Positions 21,099-30,293 are shown, counted from the stretch's first letter. The stretch: 64,000 nucleotides of DNA from Thiorhodovibrio winogradskyi (GCF_036208045.1 NZ_CP121472.1:1685531-1749530), one strand, 5' to 3'. The notes: generated by a model not told the origin, from the letters alone. Translations and numbers: made by a program.

Positions 21099-24000
21099 TT
21101 AGTCGGCGACCCGTGCCGAGGTCGCGGCACGGATGGCCTGGCACAACAAGTTCGCGTCTAGCGGCTTGGCCAGAATGCGTGGAGATCTCGAGGATGCGCT
21201 GGCCGCCTTCTCGCGCAGGCTTTCCAGGGTCTCCCCGGTCATGAAAATCACCGGCAGGTCCGGGTGTTCCTGATCGATGCGTTGCAGCAGACCAATCCCG
21301 TCGAGCCGGGGCATGGCGTAGTCCGTGAGGACGAGATCGACGGGCGGCGCGCGTTTGAGACGCTCCAGGGCCGCGGCGCCGTGCTCGGCCAGTTCCGGAG
21401 CCATGCCATGCGCCGTTAGCAGCCGGCCGACGGCTTCGCGCACAGAGCGCTCATCGTCGACCACCACCACGCGCGGAATGCCGATGTCATTGATCGAGCG
21501 GATCTCCTGTTGAGGCGATGCCTTGGGTAAGGCATTGTCGCAATCAACAGCCGCTTGCCTGGGGGAAGCCACCGCCGGCAGCAGCAGTCGGAAGGCGGTG
21601 CCGATCTCCGGCGTCGATTCCAGCGCGAGTGCGCCCTTGGTGCGGGTGAAAAATTCCTGCACCATGAATAGGCCCAAGCCGTGACCACGTTGCGCGGATT
21701 TTGTGGAGAATAATGGTTCAAAGATGCGCGCCAGTGTCGGCGCGTCCATGCCGCAACCATCATCCTCGACCAGAATCTCGACTAAATCACCCACTGGGCG
21801 TTGACCAAGGCGAACCGCGCGCTCGGTCCCAGGGGCAAGCCGACGCGCGATCAGTCGCAGGTGGCCATCACCGCCGGTGGCATCGCGGGCATTGATCGCC
21901 AGATTGAGTAAGGCAGCCTGCAGGAAGGCGCCGTTCGACAGTACCCGCAGCTGCGGTTCCACCGCCACCTCGAGGGTCATGCTCGGTGGCAGGATTTGGC
22001 TCAGAATGCGCGCCAGCTCGGGAATGGTCTCGCTCAGAACGACCTCGGCGAGCGGGATGCCGCCGTGGTGACTCAGCGACAGTAGGCCGGAGGTGATTAC
22101 CTTGGCATGATTGAGGACGCTGATGGTTTCCTGCAGGATCTCGGCCGTTTCGGAATCCGGCGCCGGCATGAGCAGATGCGAATTGAGGTACCAGAGGTTG
22201 GCATCGATGGCACCGAGTAGGTTATTGAAATCATGCGCGATGCCGCTGGCCAGATGGCCGATGGTCGCACGCTCGCGCGCGGTCACCAAATCCTGCTGAA
22301 TGCGCCGGTGGCGTTCAATTCCCGCCAGGCGCTGCCCGATGAGTTGCAGCAACTGGCGCTCCAATTTCGCCACCCCCGCGCGGGCATCGGCGTGGCAGAG
22401 TACCAATAGGTAAGAAAATTCGCCTTTCGTATCCGGGTTGGTCGGGATGTGCAGCACCAAGGCGCTGTCGATGCCATGCGCACGCGCTGCCGCGGGCAGT
22501 TCCGACGCACCCAGCAGACGAAGGGCTTCAGCTTGCCGGTTATCCGGAGACAGCGAGGCCGCGCCCAGCGCGGTGGCAGTCGCCGCGGCCTGGGTGCCGG
22601 CCATGAAAAGGGGATGATAGTGCTTTTCTGTGTCAAGCGTACCGAAACTGCCGGCCACCGCGCCGAGACTGACGCGACCGAGTTCGAGCAGTCGCTCACC
22701 CTGATCGGCGGCCTCGGATTGATGCAGCGAGACCGCGATCAATTCCTCTAGCTGCCGACTATAGCGCGCGAGTCGTTCCTCGCTTAAACGCAAGGCGGCG
22801 TAGAATTGCTCACGCCCGAGCGCGCTGGCGAGCAGATTGGCGAACACCCGCAGGAAGCGCAACTCGCTTTCGGACCAGCGGCGCGGCGCGCTCACCGCGT
22901 CGAAGCCAACAAATCCCTGCAAGCGACCGGCCGAATGCAGGGGCATCAGCAGCAGCGATTGAATGGCTTGAGGTTCAAGAATGGCCCGCTCGCCGGCCCA
23001 TTCATCTGGCAGGTTGTGAATATCCTGCAAGACCACGGGTTGGTTCGTTGCCAGCCGGTTCATGGCAGCTGGAAAGAGATCAATCGGAAGCTGCTGCAAC
23101 ATGTCGATCATGGGGGCGACGCCATCGGCCACCCATTCGTGGGTGTTGCTCATGCGCTGCTCGGCAGCGTCGAGCAGGAACAAATAGCTGCGATCAATCC
23201 GCCAGAAGGCGCCAATGCGCTGCAAGGCAGCATTGATGGCGGCATCCAAGTTGTTCGCCGTGGTATTCACCAAGGACGCGGCCAGGGCCACCAATTCCTG
23301 TTCCAAGGCCTCGCGCTCGGCGATGCGCTGCTCGACTCCCTTGCGCTGGCTGACGTCCGTGTGGGTGCCGGCGACAATCAGGGGCTCGCCGTCACTGCTC
23401 CACTCCACTACGCGCCCTTGATCCAGCACCCAGACCCAGTGTCCGTCGCGATGGCGCATGCGCACCTCGCATTCGTAGCGATCCACATGGCCGCGAAGGT
23501 GATAGTCCATTAGCACATCGCTGATCTCGAGATCATCCGGGTGCGCGAGCCGGCGCCAGGTCGCAATGGACAGGGGCATCAATTCCGCCAGCGTATAGCC
23601 GCAGATCGCGGCCCAATGCTCATTGAACTTGACCTTGCCGATCTGAACGTACCAGGACCAGGTGCCCAGGCGGGTGCCGGCGATCACATTGGCGATGAAT
23701 CTTCTCTCCTCGGCAAGCGCCCGTTCGATCGCGCGCCGCTCGGTCACGTCGAGCCCGACACCCTCGAGTCCGAGCAACCGACCCGCGGTATTCCGCACCG
23801 CCCGGGTATAGGTCTCGAGAACGCGGATAGACTGTCCTGGAGCGGCAACCCGGACATCCAAGTGCAGAACCACCTGACTCTGATCAAGCAAGGCGCGCAG
23901 ACCGCGTTTCAATGCCTGGCGGTCGACATCGGTCAGACGCGCGAACAGTGCCGGCCAACTTCTCTCGACATCACCGGGCGCGTAACCCAACATGGCATGG

Positions 24001-25409
24001 AGTTGCTCTGACCACCGCAACTGGCGCTTAGCGTCCTGGGGTTCATGCTCCTGGCGCGAAAACGACCAGCTTCCCAACTCGGCGATCTGCTCCGCGCGCG
24101 CTAGCAAGGCATCCTGTTCCCGCAGGCGAGCGAGTGTCTCCAGGCCTTTTTGATGTTCATCCCGCACCTCGCGCAGCATCTGCTGCAGCGAACTGGCCAT
24201 GCCGCGAATGCTGTCACGCAGGCGATCCCATTCCTCCAGTGAGCCGGTGGGTGGAAGCTGCCAAGGCGCCCCATGCCGCGCGGCCACCGGAACCCGGGCA
24301 ATGGCGTTTAGCAAGCGCTCGATGGCGCGATCCGTCCAACGGCTGCCAAGACCAGTCAAGACAAGGGTTGACAGTACGATCAGCGCCAGCAACAACATGG
24401 CGTCGGCCGTGCGTGCCTGCGCCTCGTCAATGACCGGCGCGGCATTGAGGCTGACGCGCAGGTGCGACCAGGGCAAGTCAGTCGCCAAGGGCTGAATCCA
24501 GTGGTAGCGTCCGCCGCGGAAGCTTTGCATCCGCGACCGCGTCGGGTCCGTTGCGGGCTGCAAGTGCAAGCCCGGGGTCTCGTTTGCGGCATCCACCTCG
24601 CGACGCGGCACCAGTTCCACGGCGAGCGCGCTTCCAGCCGGCAAGGTAGATTCCAGTGCCCGTGTCAGGTGGCCAAGCTGTTGCCCGCTCGACTCGGCGG
24701 TGGAGTGGCCGCTGCGCAACTCCGCCTCGCTCAAGCGCGCGAAGAGCCCGAGATGCTCGGTCACGCGGTCCTCAAGCTCGCTGATCAGTTGACGATTGTT
24801 CGCCAGCACCAGCAACAGGGCGGGTAGCACTACGGCGACCAGCAATCCGTTGAAAACCAGATCAGCCAAACGCACAGAGGCGCGCTTGCGCCGCAGCACA
24901 TCGACGAGCAACAGCATAATCCCCGCCACAGCCGCGTTCAGCACGCCATTCAGGCTTTGCTTGATGGCAATCAGCCGCGTTTGCTCCCAGGGCAGCGCAA
25001 GCGCCTGGTGGTAAAAAAACAGCACCATGGGAATGCCCAGCAGCAGCCAGAACCCCAGATCAATCACTGGCAGCGGTGGTTGTTTGCCGCCGCGGCTGTG
25101 GATGCGATCACGCACGGCCGCGACGCAGGCAATCTCCACCGAAAAGATGATCAGGGCATAGGGGTGGCCCCACAGCGGGAGCGTCATCAGCCCGCCGGCC
25201 GCTACTACCACCAGCGCGGGAAGGGTGCCAAGCCAAACCAAGGCGATCAAGGCGATGATTGAACCCGGCAGCAAGTCAACGCCAAAGAAGAGTGGAATGG
25301 GCACGGAATTGGCGCCCTCCGCGACCAGGGCCAGCGCGAGCGTGGCCAGTCCTTGCAAACCGAGCTGGCGCCAGCGGCTGACCTCGGGTGCCGGTGACGG
25401 GCGGCTCAT
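21099..25409 (-). CDS. Large hybrid sensor histidine kinase (PAS, GAF, receiver)
   Basis: A 1436-residue membrane sensor. The first 200 residues hold about six to eight hydrophobic helices in a MASE-like sensor. Next come an extracytoplasmic segment, a further helix near 345 and a HAMP-like linker. There are two PAS domains (the second with GTWSWYVQIG and WAAICGYTLAEL) and two GAF-like domains. The kinase core follows with the phospho-acceptor His in GIAHDFNNLLG and ATP-lid motifs DDGCGMD and GHGLGLF. The C terminus is a receiver (VVVVDDE, Asp in LVLTDYAMP). Its ATG overlaps the stop of the REC-EAL gene upstream on the same strand by ATGA, so the two are coupled. The signal is unknown. Confidence 0.9.
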   Translation of the reverse strand: MSRPSPAPEVSRWRQLGLQGLATLALALVAEGANSVPIPLFFGVDLLPGSIIALIALVWLGTLPALVVVAAGGLMTLPLWGHPYALIIFSVEIACVAAVRDRIHSRGGKQPPLPVIDLGFWLLLGIPMVLFFYHQALALPWEQTRLIAIKQSLNGVLNAAVAGIMLLLVDVLRRKRASVRLADLVFNGLLVAVVLPALLLVLANNRQLISELEDRVTEHLGLFARLSEAELRSGHSTAESSGQQLGHLTRALESTLPAGSALAVELVPRREVDAANETPGLHLQPATDPTRSRMQSFRGGRYHWIQPLATDLPWSHLRVSLNAAPVIDEAQARTADAMLLLALIVLSTLVLTGLGSRWTDRAIERLLNAIARVPVAARHGAPWQLPPTGSLEEWDRLRDSIRGMASSLQQMLREVRDEHQKGLETLARLREQDALLARAEQIAELGSWSFSRQEHEPQDAKRQLRWSEQLHAMLGYAPGDVERSWPALFARLTDVDRQALKRGLRALLDQSQVVLHLDVRVAAPGQSIRVLETYTRAVRNTAGRLLGLEGVGLDVTERRAIERALAEERRFIANVIAGTRLGTWSWYVQIGKVKFNEHWAAICGYTLAELMPLSIATWRRLAHPDDLEISDVLMDYHLRGHVDRYECEVRMRHRDGHWVWVLDQGRVVEWSSDGEPLIVAGTHTDVSQRKGVEQRIAEREALEQELVALAASLVNTTANNLDAAINAALQRIGAFWRIDRSYLFLLDAAEQRMSNTHEWVADGVAPMIDMLQQLPIDLFPAAMNRLATNQPVVLQDIHNLPDEWAGERAILEPQAIQSLLLMPLHSAGRLQGFVGFDAVSAPRRWSESELRFLRVFANLLASALGREQFYAALRLSEERLARYSRQLEELIAVSLHQSEAADQGERLLELGRVSLGAVAGSFGTLDTEKHYHPLFMAGTQAAATATALGAASLSPDNRQAEALRLLGASELPAAARAHGIDSALVLHIPTNPDTKGEFSYLLVLCHADARAGVAKLERQLLQLIGQRLAGIERHRRIQQDLVTARERATIGHLASGIAHDFNNLLGAIDANLWYLNSHLLMPAPDSETAEILQETISVLNHAKVITSGLLSLSHHGGIPLAEVVLSETIPELARILSQILPPSMTLEVAVEPQLRVLSNGAFLQAALLNLAINARDATGGDGHLRLIARRLAPGTERAVRLGQRPVGDLVEILVEDDGCGMDAPTLARIFEPLFSTKSAQRGHGLGLFMVQEFFTRTKGALALESTPEIGTAFRLLLPAVASPRQAAVDCDNALPKASPQQEIRSINDIGIPRVVVVDDERSVREAVGRLLTAHGMAPELAEHGAAALERLKRAPPVDLVLTDYAMPRLDGIGLLQRIDQEHPDLPVIFMTGETLESLREKAASASSRSPRILAKPLDANLLCQAIRAATSARVAD

Positions 25410-26617
25410 GCCGCGAGCACGCGGGAGAGGGCCGCGCCGACTGATGCAGGCTGGACTCGGGATGGCGGCCCTTGAACCTCTTCAAGATGTGAAAGACTCA
25501 TCGGTGGGTGGAATAGAAACCCTTGGGCATACCCGACCCCGGCCTTGACCAGAGCTTGGCGTTGGTCTTGGTTCTCGACGCCTTCGGCGATGAGTTCAAG
25601 GCCGATATCATGGCCGAGATGAATAATGCCCCGCAGGATCGCCAGGCCCTTGGCCGAATCGAACATCTCGCGCACGAAGCTCATGTCGATCTTCAGCACA
25701 TCGACCGGGAGTTCGGCGAGATTGCGCACCGAGGAGTAGCCGGTGCCAAAATCGTCGATGGCGATGCGTGCGCCGAGCAAGCGCAGTTCGGCGCCGGTGC
25801 GCCGCAACATCTGCAGGTTCGCGGGCGAGACAGTCTCGGTCAGTTCGATGTCAAGATGACATCCGTCGGCGAGGGCGGACACTAGGGGTGAAATCAGCGC
25901 CTCGGCCTCCCCGGCATTGAGGCTGTTCCAGGACAGATTGAGCCCCAGATGTTGAACTGACAGGGCATCGAGCCGAGCGCTCATCTCGATCAGCCGCGCG
26001 ATCAGGGCCTGCGTTAAAGCAGATATTAGCCCGCTGCTTTCCGCCAGTGGGATAAACCGCGACGGCGGGAGCAAGCCTCCGTCCGCGAGTCGCAAGCGGG
26101 ACAAGACTTCCACGCCACGGATGTGACCGGTCTGAAGGTCGACGATGGGTTGAAAACGCGGCTCGATGGCGCCAGCGAAAATGCGGTCGCGAAGTAACTC
26201 GACGCTGATGGGCGTGTCGAGCGTTGTCTTCGTGCTTGGTTGGGAGGTGGATGGCCAGTCAGCGCGCAAGGCTTCAGGCAGTTCCTTGGCCAGGTTGGCT
26301 TTGGAGACCTGCCCAATCACCTGAAGACCGCTGTCGCGGGCAAAGCGCCGCGCGGTGTCCATCACATCGGTACCGAAACCGGATGCCAGTAGCACGGGAG
26401 GCGCGACCGGCAGCCGCGTCAGCCAGGCGATGACATCCAGTCCCGTGTGCTGGCCAAGACCGAGGTCGAGCACCAGCAGGTCGGGCAGCCAGAGCATGGC
26501 GCTGGCCTTGAACTCTGGTAGCGATGAACAAAAACGGCACTCATGGCCGAGCGCGCCGATCATACGCGTCAGTACCCGCGCCATGCGCGGATCATCGTCA
26601 AGGCACAAGACTCGCAT
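25406..26617 (-). CDS. Response regulator with EAL phosphodiesterase output
   Basis: A 403-residue protein with an N-terminal receiver domain (LCLDDDPRM, phosphorylatable Asp51 in LVLDLGLG) and a C-terminal EAL domain. The EAL domain keeps the expected catalytic residues: Glu in VEVLSRL, Asn in GLNLSWNS, Glu in IELTET, Asp pair in IDDFGTG, Lys in LKIDMSF and Glu in AEGVEN. It should hydrolyse c-di-GMP under control of phosphorylation, most simply by the hybrid kinase it overlaps (ATGA). Start ATG 26617 is preceded by a GGAAGG ribosome site; an in-frame upstream extension of 97 codons has no conserved sequence. Confidence 0.88.
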   Translation of the reverse strand: MRVLCLDDDPRMARVLTRMIGALGHECRFCSSLPEFKASAMLWLPDLLVLDLGLGQHTGLDVIAWLTRLPVAPPVLLASGFGTDVMDTARRFARDSGLQVIGQVSKANLAKELPEALRADWPSTSQPSTKTTLDTPISVELLRDRIFAGAIEPRFQPIVDLQTGHIRGVEVLSRLRLADGGLLPPSRFIPLAESSGLISALTQALIARLIEMSARLDALSVQHLGLNLSWNSLNAGEAEALISPLVSALADGCHLDIELTETVSPANLQMLRRTGAELRLLGARIAIDDFGTGYSSVRNLAELPVDVLKIDMSFVREMFDSAKGLAILRGIIHLGHDIGLELIAEGVENQDQRQALVKAGVGYAQGFLFHPPMSLSHLEEVQGPPSRVQPASVGAALSRVLAA

Positions 26618-26894
26618 CTCAACCTTCCTGGACCCTGATGGCCCCTTGTCCAATATCCGGGGATACCCGTCCCGGGTAGTGCAATGAATCGCGCCGGTCG
26701 TGCGGTCCGCGTGGTCTTGGGGCGTCTCGGGTTTGACGTCAAAGGGTTGACGGCACGGCGACAACTGGCGGCACGGAGTCAATCCTGCCGGTCCCCGGCA
26801 TGGAACCATCAGTGGCTGGCCGAGACAAGTAAAGAAGGGTAAAGGCGGCCGCCGCCCTGGCGGCAAATGATGGGCTAGATGCAAAAAAGGGTTT

Positions 26895-27575
26895 TTAGTT
26901 TCTGACAACGTCTAGCCGGTAACCGATACCGCGAACCGGGTGAATGCGCAAGCAGCCGATGCCGGCGGAGCGCAGCTTGGCGCGAATGTGCCCGACATGA
27001 ACATCGGCGGTGCGATTACCTGGCTCCCAGACATGGCCGTCGAGCAGGGTATCGCGGTCGACCGCGCGACCGACACGGCGCATCAGATGGGCGAGGATCT
27101 TGGTCTCCGCCGCGGTCAACTCAAGCGACCGCGCGGACTCCTCGCAAAGCAGGGTCTGGGCGGTGAGCATCAGGATGGCCGGACCGATCTGAATCCGATC
27201 CTCACCGGCGCCGAATTGACGTCGCAGCACGGCACGGATGCGGGCGCGTAATTCATCCAGCACCACCGGCTTGACCAGATAGTCATCGGCGCCGGTGTCG
27301 AGTCCCTGGATGCGATCCTCGGTCTTGCCGCGTGCCGTGACCATGATCACCGCAACCGGGGTGTTCGCGACCAGATCCCTCGCGATGTCCATCCCATCCT
27401 CGGCGCCGAGATTGAGGTCCAGCAACACCAGATCGGCACCTTGCGCGCGGTAGCGACGCCAGAATTCCGCGCCGCTCGAGACCCATTCCACCCCATAGCC
27501 ATCGGCAAGCAGCACTCGGCGCATGGCACGTGCCAATGGCGGATGATCCTCAATGATCAGGATCCTGGCTTTCAT
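26895..27575 (-). CDS. OmpR-family response regulator
   Basis: A 226-residue DNA-binding regulator. The receiver domain shows IIEDHPP, Asp53 (LVLLDLNLG), the Thr in MVTARG and Lys in DDYLVKP. The C-terminal winged helix has the usual RxxIHPVRGIGYRL ending. Start ATG 27575 (MKARILIIED) fits the family; upstream in-frame codons are unconserved. It is transcribed away from the next response regulator, so the 253-bp region 27576-27828 should hold two divergent promoters. The 277-bp gap on its other side (26618-26894) has no gene. Confidence 0.88.
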   Translation of the reverse strand: MKARILIIEDHPPLARAMRRVLLADGYGVEWVSSGAEFWRRYRAQGADLVLLDLNLGAEDGMDIARDLVANTPVAVIMVTARGKTEDRIQGLDTGADDYLVKPVVLDELRARIRAVLRRQFGAGEDRIQIGPAILMLTAQTLLCEESARSLELTAAETKILAHLMRRVGRAVDRDTLLDGHVWEPGNRTADVHVGHIRAKLRSAGIGCLRIHPVRGIGYRLDVVRN

Positions 27576-27828
27576 GATTCTTGCGCACCACATGAGGGCG
27601 TGGCCTGGGCTCGCCGCAAATGACTCAGGTGATGTCTGGTCGGGAGTCCGCCTCGCGTGATCTTTACAGAAATTTACCCCTGAGTTTAGGCCAGCCCAGT
27701 AGGCTTGGGCCACAGTCCAAGGCAAAAGACCAAGGGTTATATGGGAAGGACTACGCTCGGGTCTCCCCAAGCAACCAGGATCCAGCCCTTGGTTGAAGCC
27801 ACCGTCAAGATCCTCGGAGGAGTCATTG

Positions 27829-28488
27829 ATGATGAAATTCGCTGTAAAGCCCGCGCAGCCTCAGGATATCGTGCGCGGGCGCGCATTGCCCTACCATCTC
27901 TACTTGGCGGATCGCACGCCCTTGGCCTTCCGTGGTCAGATCATCAATGAACCTGATCGCATCGATATTCTTCACCGCTGTGGTTGGCGTCAAATCGGTG
28001 GCGATGAGCGCCTTCCAACGGCAGGCATTTCCGGCCTGGAGGCAAAACCGCCGGTGCATCCCGCGAGTCAGGATGCGATCGGCATGCAAATGGCGCCGCG
28101 CGAACTCGCGCCTTTGTGCGATGCCGAAATACTGGTCGCGGACGACATGCCACCGACGCAAAAAGCCATCGTGCGTTTGCTCTACCGTTTTGGGGTCGGC
28201 GCCGTCCTGCTCGCCAGTTCTGGTGGGCAGGCGATCACTCAATTCTTTCAGCATCGGCCCCATCTGGTGCTGCTCGATGTCGACATGCCTGGTCGCGACG
28301 GACTGGGCGCCTTACGCCAGATCAAAGAGTGGTCGCCAAGCACCTTCGTTGCGCTGGTAACTGGCGTCGCGACCCGTGATAACCTGAAGGAAGCCAAGGC
28401 ACTCGGTGTCGATGACTTTTTGGTCAAACCCATCAGTGGTGCAGGTCTGAAGAAGATTCTCGATTTGTATTGCCTTGGCATTCACTAG
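27829..28488 (+). CDS. Receiver-domain protein with unassigned N-terminal region
   Basis: A 219-residue protein from ATG 27829, which has a GGAGGAG site just upstream. The first 95 residues (with IDILHRCGWRQIGG) match no domain I recognise. Residues about 100-219 form a receiver (LVADDMPP, Asp in LVLLDVDMPGRDG, Thr in LVTGV, Lys in DDFLVKPI). It has no DNA-binding or enzyme output, so it probably acts by protein contact. It is divergent from the OmpR-type regulator and lies just upstream of the leader-peptide-like gene. Confidence 0.8.
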   Translation: MMKFAVKPAQPQDIVRGRALPYHLYLADRTPLAFRGQIINEPDRIDILHRCGWRQIGGDERLPTAGISGLEAKPPVHPASQDAIGMQMAPRELAPLCDAEILVADDMPPTQKAIVRLLYRFGVGAVLLASSGGQAITQFFQHRPHLVLLDVDMPGRDGLGALRQIKEWSPSTFVALVTGVATRDNLKEAKALGVDDFLVKPISGAGLKKILDLYCLGIH

Positions 28489-28512
28489 TAAAACTGGAGG
28501 TTCACGGCGATT

Positions 28513-28794
28513 TTGACCCACATCTTTAACGAGCGGTTGCTGGCCGATCCAGCCGGGACGCTGGCCGTGGAGGGGATGCCAGTGCCGGAGGGGCTCATCC
28601 TGAGACTCTTGGAGGATAGCGCGCGGGAGCCTAGGCTGGTGATTCCTGACCGACCCAAAGATATTCGCGGTGACACCCTTGTTGATGTGGCTGGAGGGAG
28701 GATTAATTTACACATAAAAAAGATTTTAAAACACTGTCTAGGTGTTTTTTATCATTGCATTTCTACAATTCGGACCTGGCATCATTTTCAATGA
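28513..28794 (+). CDS. NHLP-type RiPP precursor-like peptide
   Basis: A 93-residue reading frame. Residues 9-62 follow the pattern of nitrile-hydratase-like leader peptides: LLADPAGTL, then G-MPVPEG, then RLLEDS, then RLVIPDRP, then a short acidic helix ending VAGG (Gly61-Gly62), the usual cleavage point for C39-peptidase exporters. The 31 residues after it are a candidate core, basic and aromatic, with Cys75 and Cys82. The start is TTG 28513, or ATT 28510 which is better spaced from the GGAGG at 28496; an in-frame TAA at 28489 excludes a longer leader. The core codons are AT-rich and contain a hairpin plus T run, so the core could be a decayed or regulatory stretch. The stop overlaps the next gene (ATGA). 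No maturase is adjacent. Confidence 0.5.
   Translation: MTHIFNERLLADPAGTLAVEGMPVPEGLILRLLEDSAREPRLVIPDRPKDIRGDTLVDVAGGRINLHIKKILKHCLGVFYHCISTIRTWHHFQ
28728..28750 (+). terminator. Hairpin and T run inside the leader-peptide-like frame
   Basis: AAAACAC (28728-28734) pairs with GTGTTTT (28742-28748) across a 7-base loop, followed by further T residues. It looks like a weak intrinsic terminator or attenuator, lying within the putative core region of the small peptide gene and 40 bp before the membrane-protein start. Confidence 0.35.
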
Positions 28795-29291
28795 AGACCT
28801 TTGATATCTCGCGCGCGGAGATTAAGCGGGCAAATGTGCCGCACGAAATCTTTTTGACCAACCTGATTGGCAACCATATCCTCATGGCGATTGCCGCAGG
28901 CGGTATTGCCGGCAGCTTTCCCTGGGTCATGGCCCTGATTCCGGCCATCTCTTTCATGCTTCTCGGCTATACCCTATGGCGCGCAAGGTTGTCACGAACG
29001 CGCGATCCCTGGTATGTGATGTGCCACTGGCAACTCTGTGCGCGCCGCAGCCGCCTGTTCATTATCATGCTGAGCCTGTTGCTAGTGGTCTGCGTGCTTG
29101 GCTGGGTCGCTTACTTTTATGCCGGGATGATGAAGGAGGCTGTGATTGCACTCATCATCGGTGCTGGCATCCTTCCGGTGATGGTCACTGTGCTGGTGCT
29201 GATCCTGGTGGAATCCGACGCGCTCTACCATGCCAATCAAGCCAAATTGCCGGTCTGGGTGGTGGAGCGCTTCCCGCCGCCAGTCGATTGA
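28791..29291 (+). CDS. Four-helix membrane protein coupled to the peptide gene
   Basis: A 166-residue protein from ATG 28791, which overlaps the stop of the leader-peptide-like gene (ATGA). It has a hydrophilic start (MKTFDISRAEIKRANVPHEI), two hydrophobic helices in residues about 23-63, a basic cytoplasmic loop with WYVMCHWQLCARRSR, then two more helices (about 87-110 and 120-143) and a short polar end. No known family comes to mind. The coupling suggests an immunity, anchoring or regulatory partner, but that is inference. A perfect 7-bp palindrome with a single central base (29296-29310) follows the stop. Confidence 0.65.
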   Translation: MKTFDISRAEIKRANVPHEIFLTNLIGNHILMAIAAGGIAGSFPWVMALIPAISFMLLGYTLWRARLSRTRDPWYVMCHWQLCARRSRLFIIMLSLLLVVCVLGWVAYFYAGMMKEAVIALIIGAGILPVMVTVLVLILVESDALYHANQAKLPVWVVERFPPPVD

Positions 29292-29497
29292 GCCACGAGC
29301 GGTCCGCTCGGTGGAGCATTAGTCGTTATCGATACGATGATCGCTTTAGCAGGCCAGTTTTTACGATGCATTCAGATGCCATTACCCATAAGTCGGTGAG
29401 CCTTGCCCTATCTGTCGCCTCAGTCACCGCATTCTGACTTGCGCCATGAGCCGGCGCGGCCCGATGTGGCACCAGATTCAATCAGGAGCGAGCCTGG

Positions 29498-30182
29498 ATG
29501 ACCTATTTGACGGATCACTACGTTAATTTTTCACCGACTATGGCTTCAAACGCCTGTTTGGCGAAGAATCGCACAAGGACTTGTTGCGGGACTTTTTGAA
29601 TGCCTTGCTGCAGCATGAACAGGGCCAGATTGTCGATCTCACCTACCTGAAAGACGAGCAACTCGGCCGCACGCCGGTGGATCGCAAGGCGATTTTCGAT
29701 CTGTACTGCGAGAACGAACGCGGTGAAAAATTCATCGTCGAACTGCAAAAAGCCAAGTAGAACTTTTTCAAGGACCGCAGTATTTTCCATGCCACCTTCC
29801 CCATCCAGCAGCAAGCCAAGAAAGGCGATAGGGACTTTCGCCTCAATGCCGTCTATACCATCGGCATTTTGGATTTTGTGTTTGATGAGGATAGAAAGAC
29901 ACAGACAAATGGCTCTATGCCATCAAGCATCTCGACCGCCTCGACCTTGTGCCCGACGCCCTGTGCGAGCAGGTGTTCGAGCGCTTCTTCGAGGTCGCCA
30001 AGATCGCCAATTTCACCCGCGAAGAACTGCAAAGCTACGAGGACAGCCTGAAATACTATCGCGATCTGAAAAACTCCTTCGACACCGCGCGCAACCTGCT
30101 TGATGTGCTTGATGATGACACCATCGCGCGTAAAACTGGTCTGGACAGCGAAACCATCGCCGCCTTGCGGAAGGAAGGCTGA
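29498..30182 (+). pseudogene. Broken Rpn-family (PD-(D/E)XK) nuclease/transposase gene
   Basis: The frame begins ATG 29498 (MTYLTDHYVNF), shifts by one base near 29530 to continue as FTDYGFKRLFGEE, and keeps the nuclease block FDLYCENERGEKFIVELQKAK. It then meets a TAG at 29758, resumes with NFFKDRSIFHATFPIQQQ and LDFVFDED, loses a middle segment near 29910, and ends with the family tail (FTREELQSYEDSLKYYRDL...DSETIAALRKEG). At least four lesions make it non-functional. Intact Rpn proteins are recombination-promoting nucleases often called putative transposases. Confidence 0.8.
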
Positions 30183-30247
30183 GCGAATTGCGGTTTTGTT
30201 AGGCCTTGATCGTCACTCAGGCCGCCCGCAAACCAGGGTAACTCACT

Positions 30248-30275
30248 AACAACCAACAACCAACAACCAACAACT
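30248..30275 (+). repeat. Four copies of a 7-bp tandem repeat
   Basis: AACAACC is repeated three times exactly and once with a final C to T change, ending 18 bp before the first transketolase gene. It is A/C-only on this strand and lies in the operon's 5' untranslated region; slippage there could alter spacing of upstream promoter elements. Confidence 0.75.
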
Positions 30276-30293
30276 AATCCTCTATCTGTCTGT

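Noticed and set aside
29498-30182. Functional transposase
   Set aside because: Several stops and frameshifts; only a degraded Rpn nuclease remains.
30248-30275. CRISPR-like repeats
   Set aside because: The units are 7 bp, contiguous and without spacers, so this is a simple tandem repeat.
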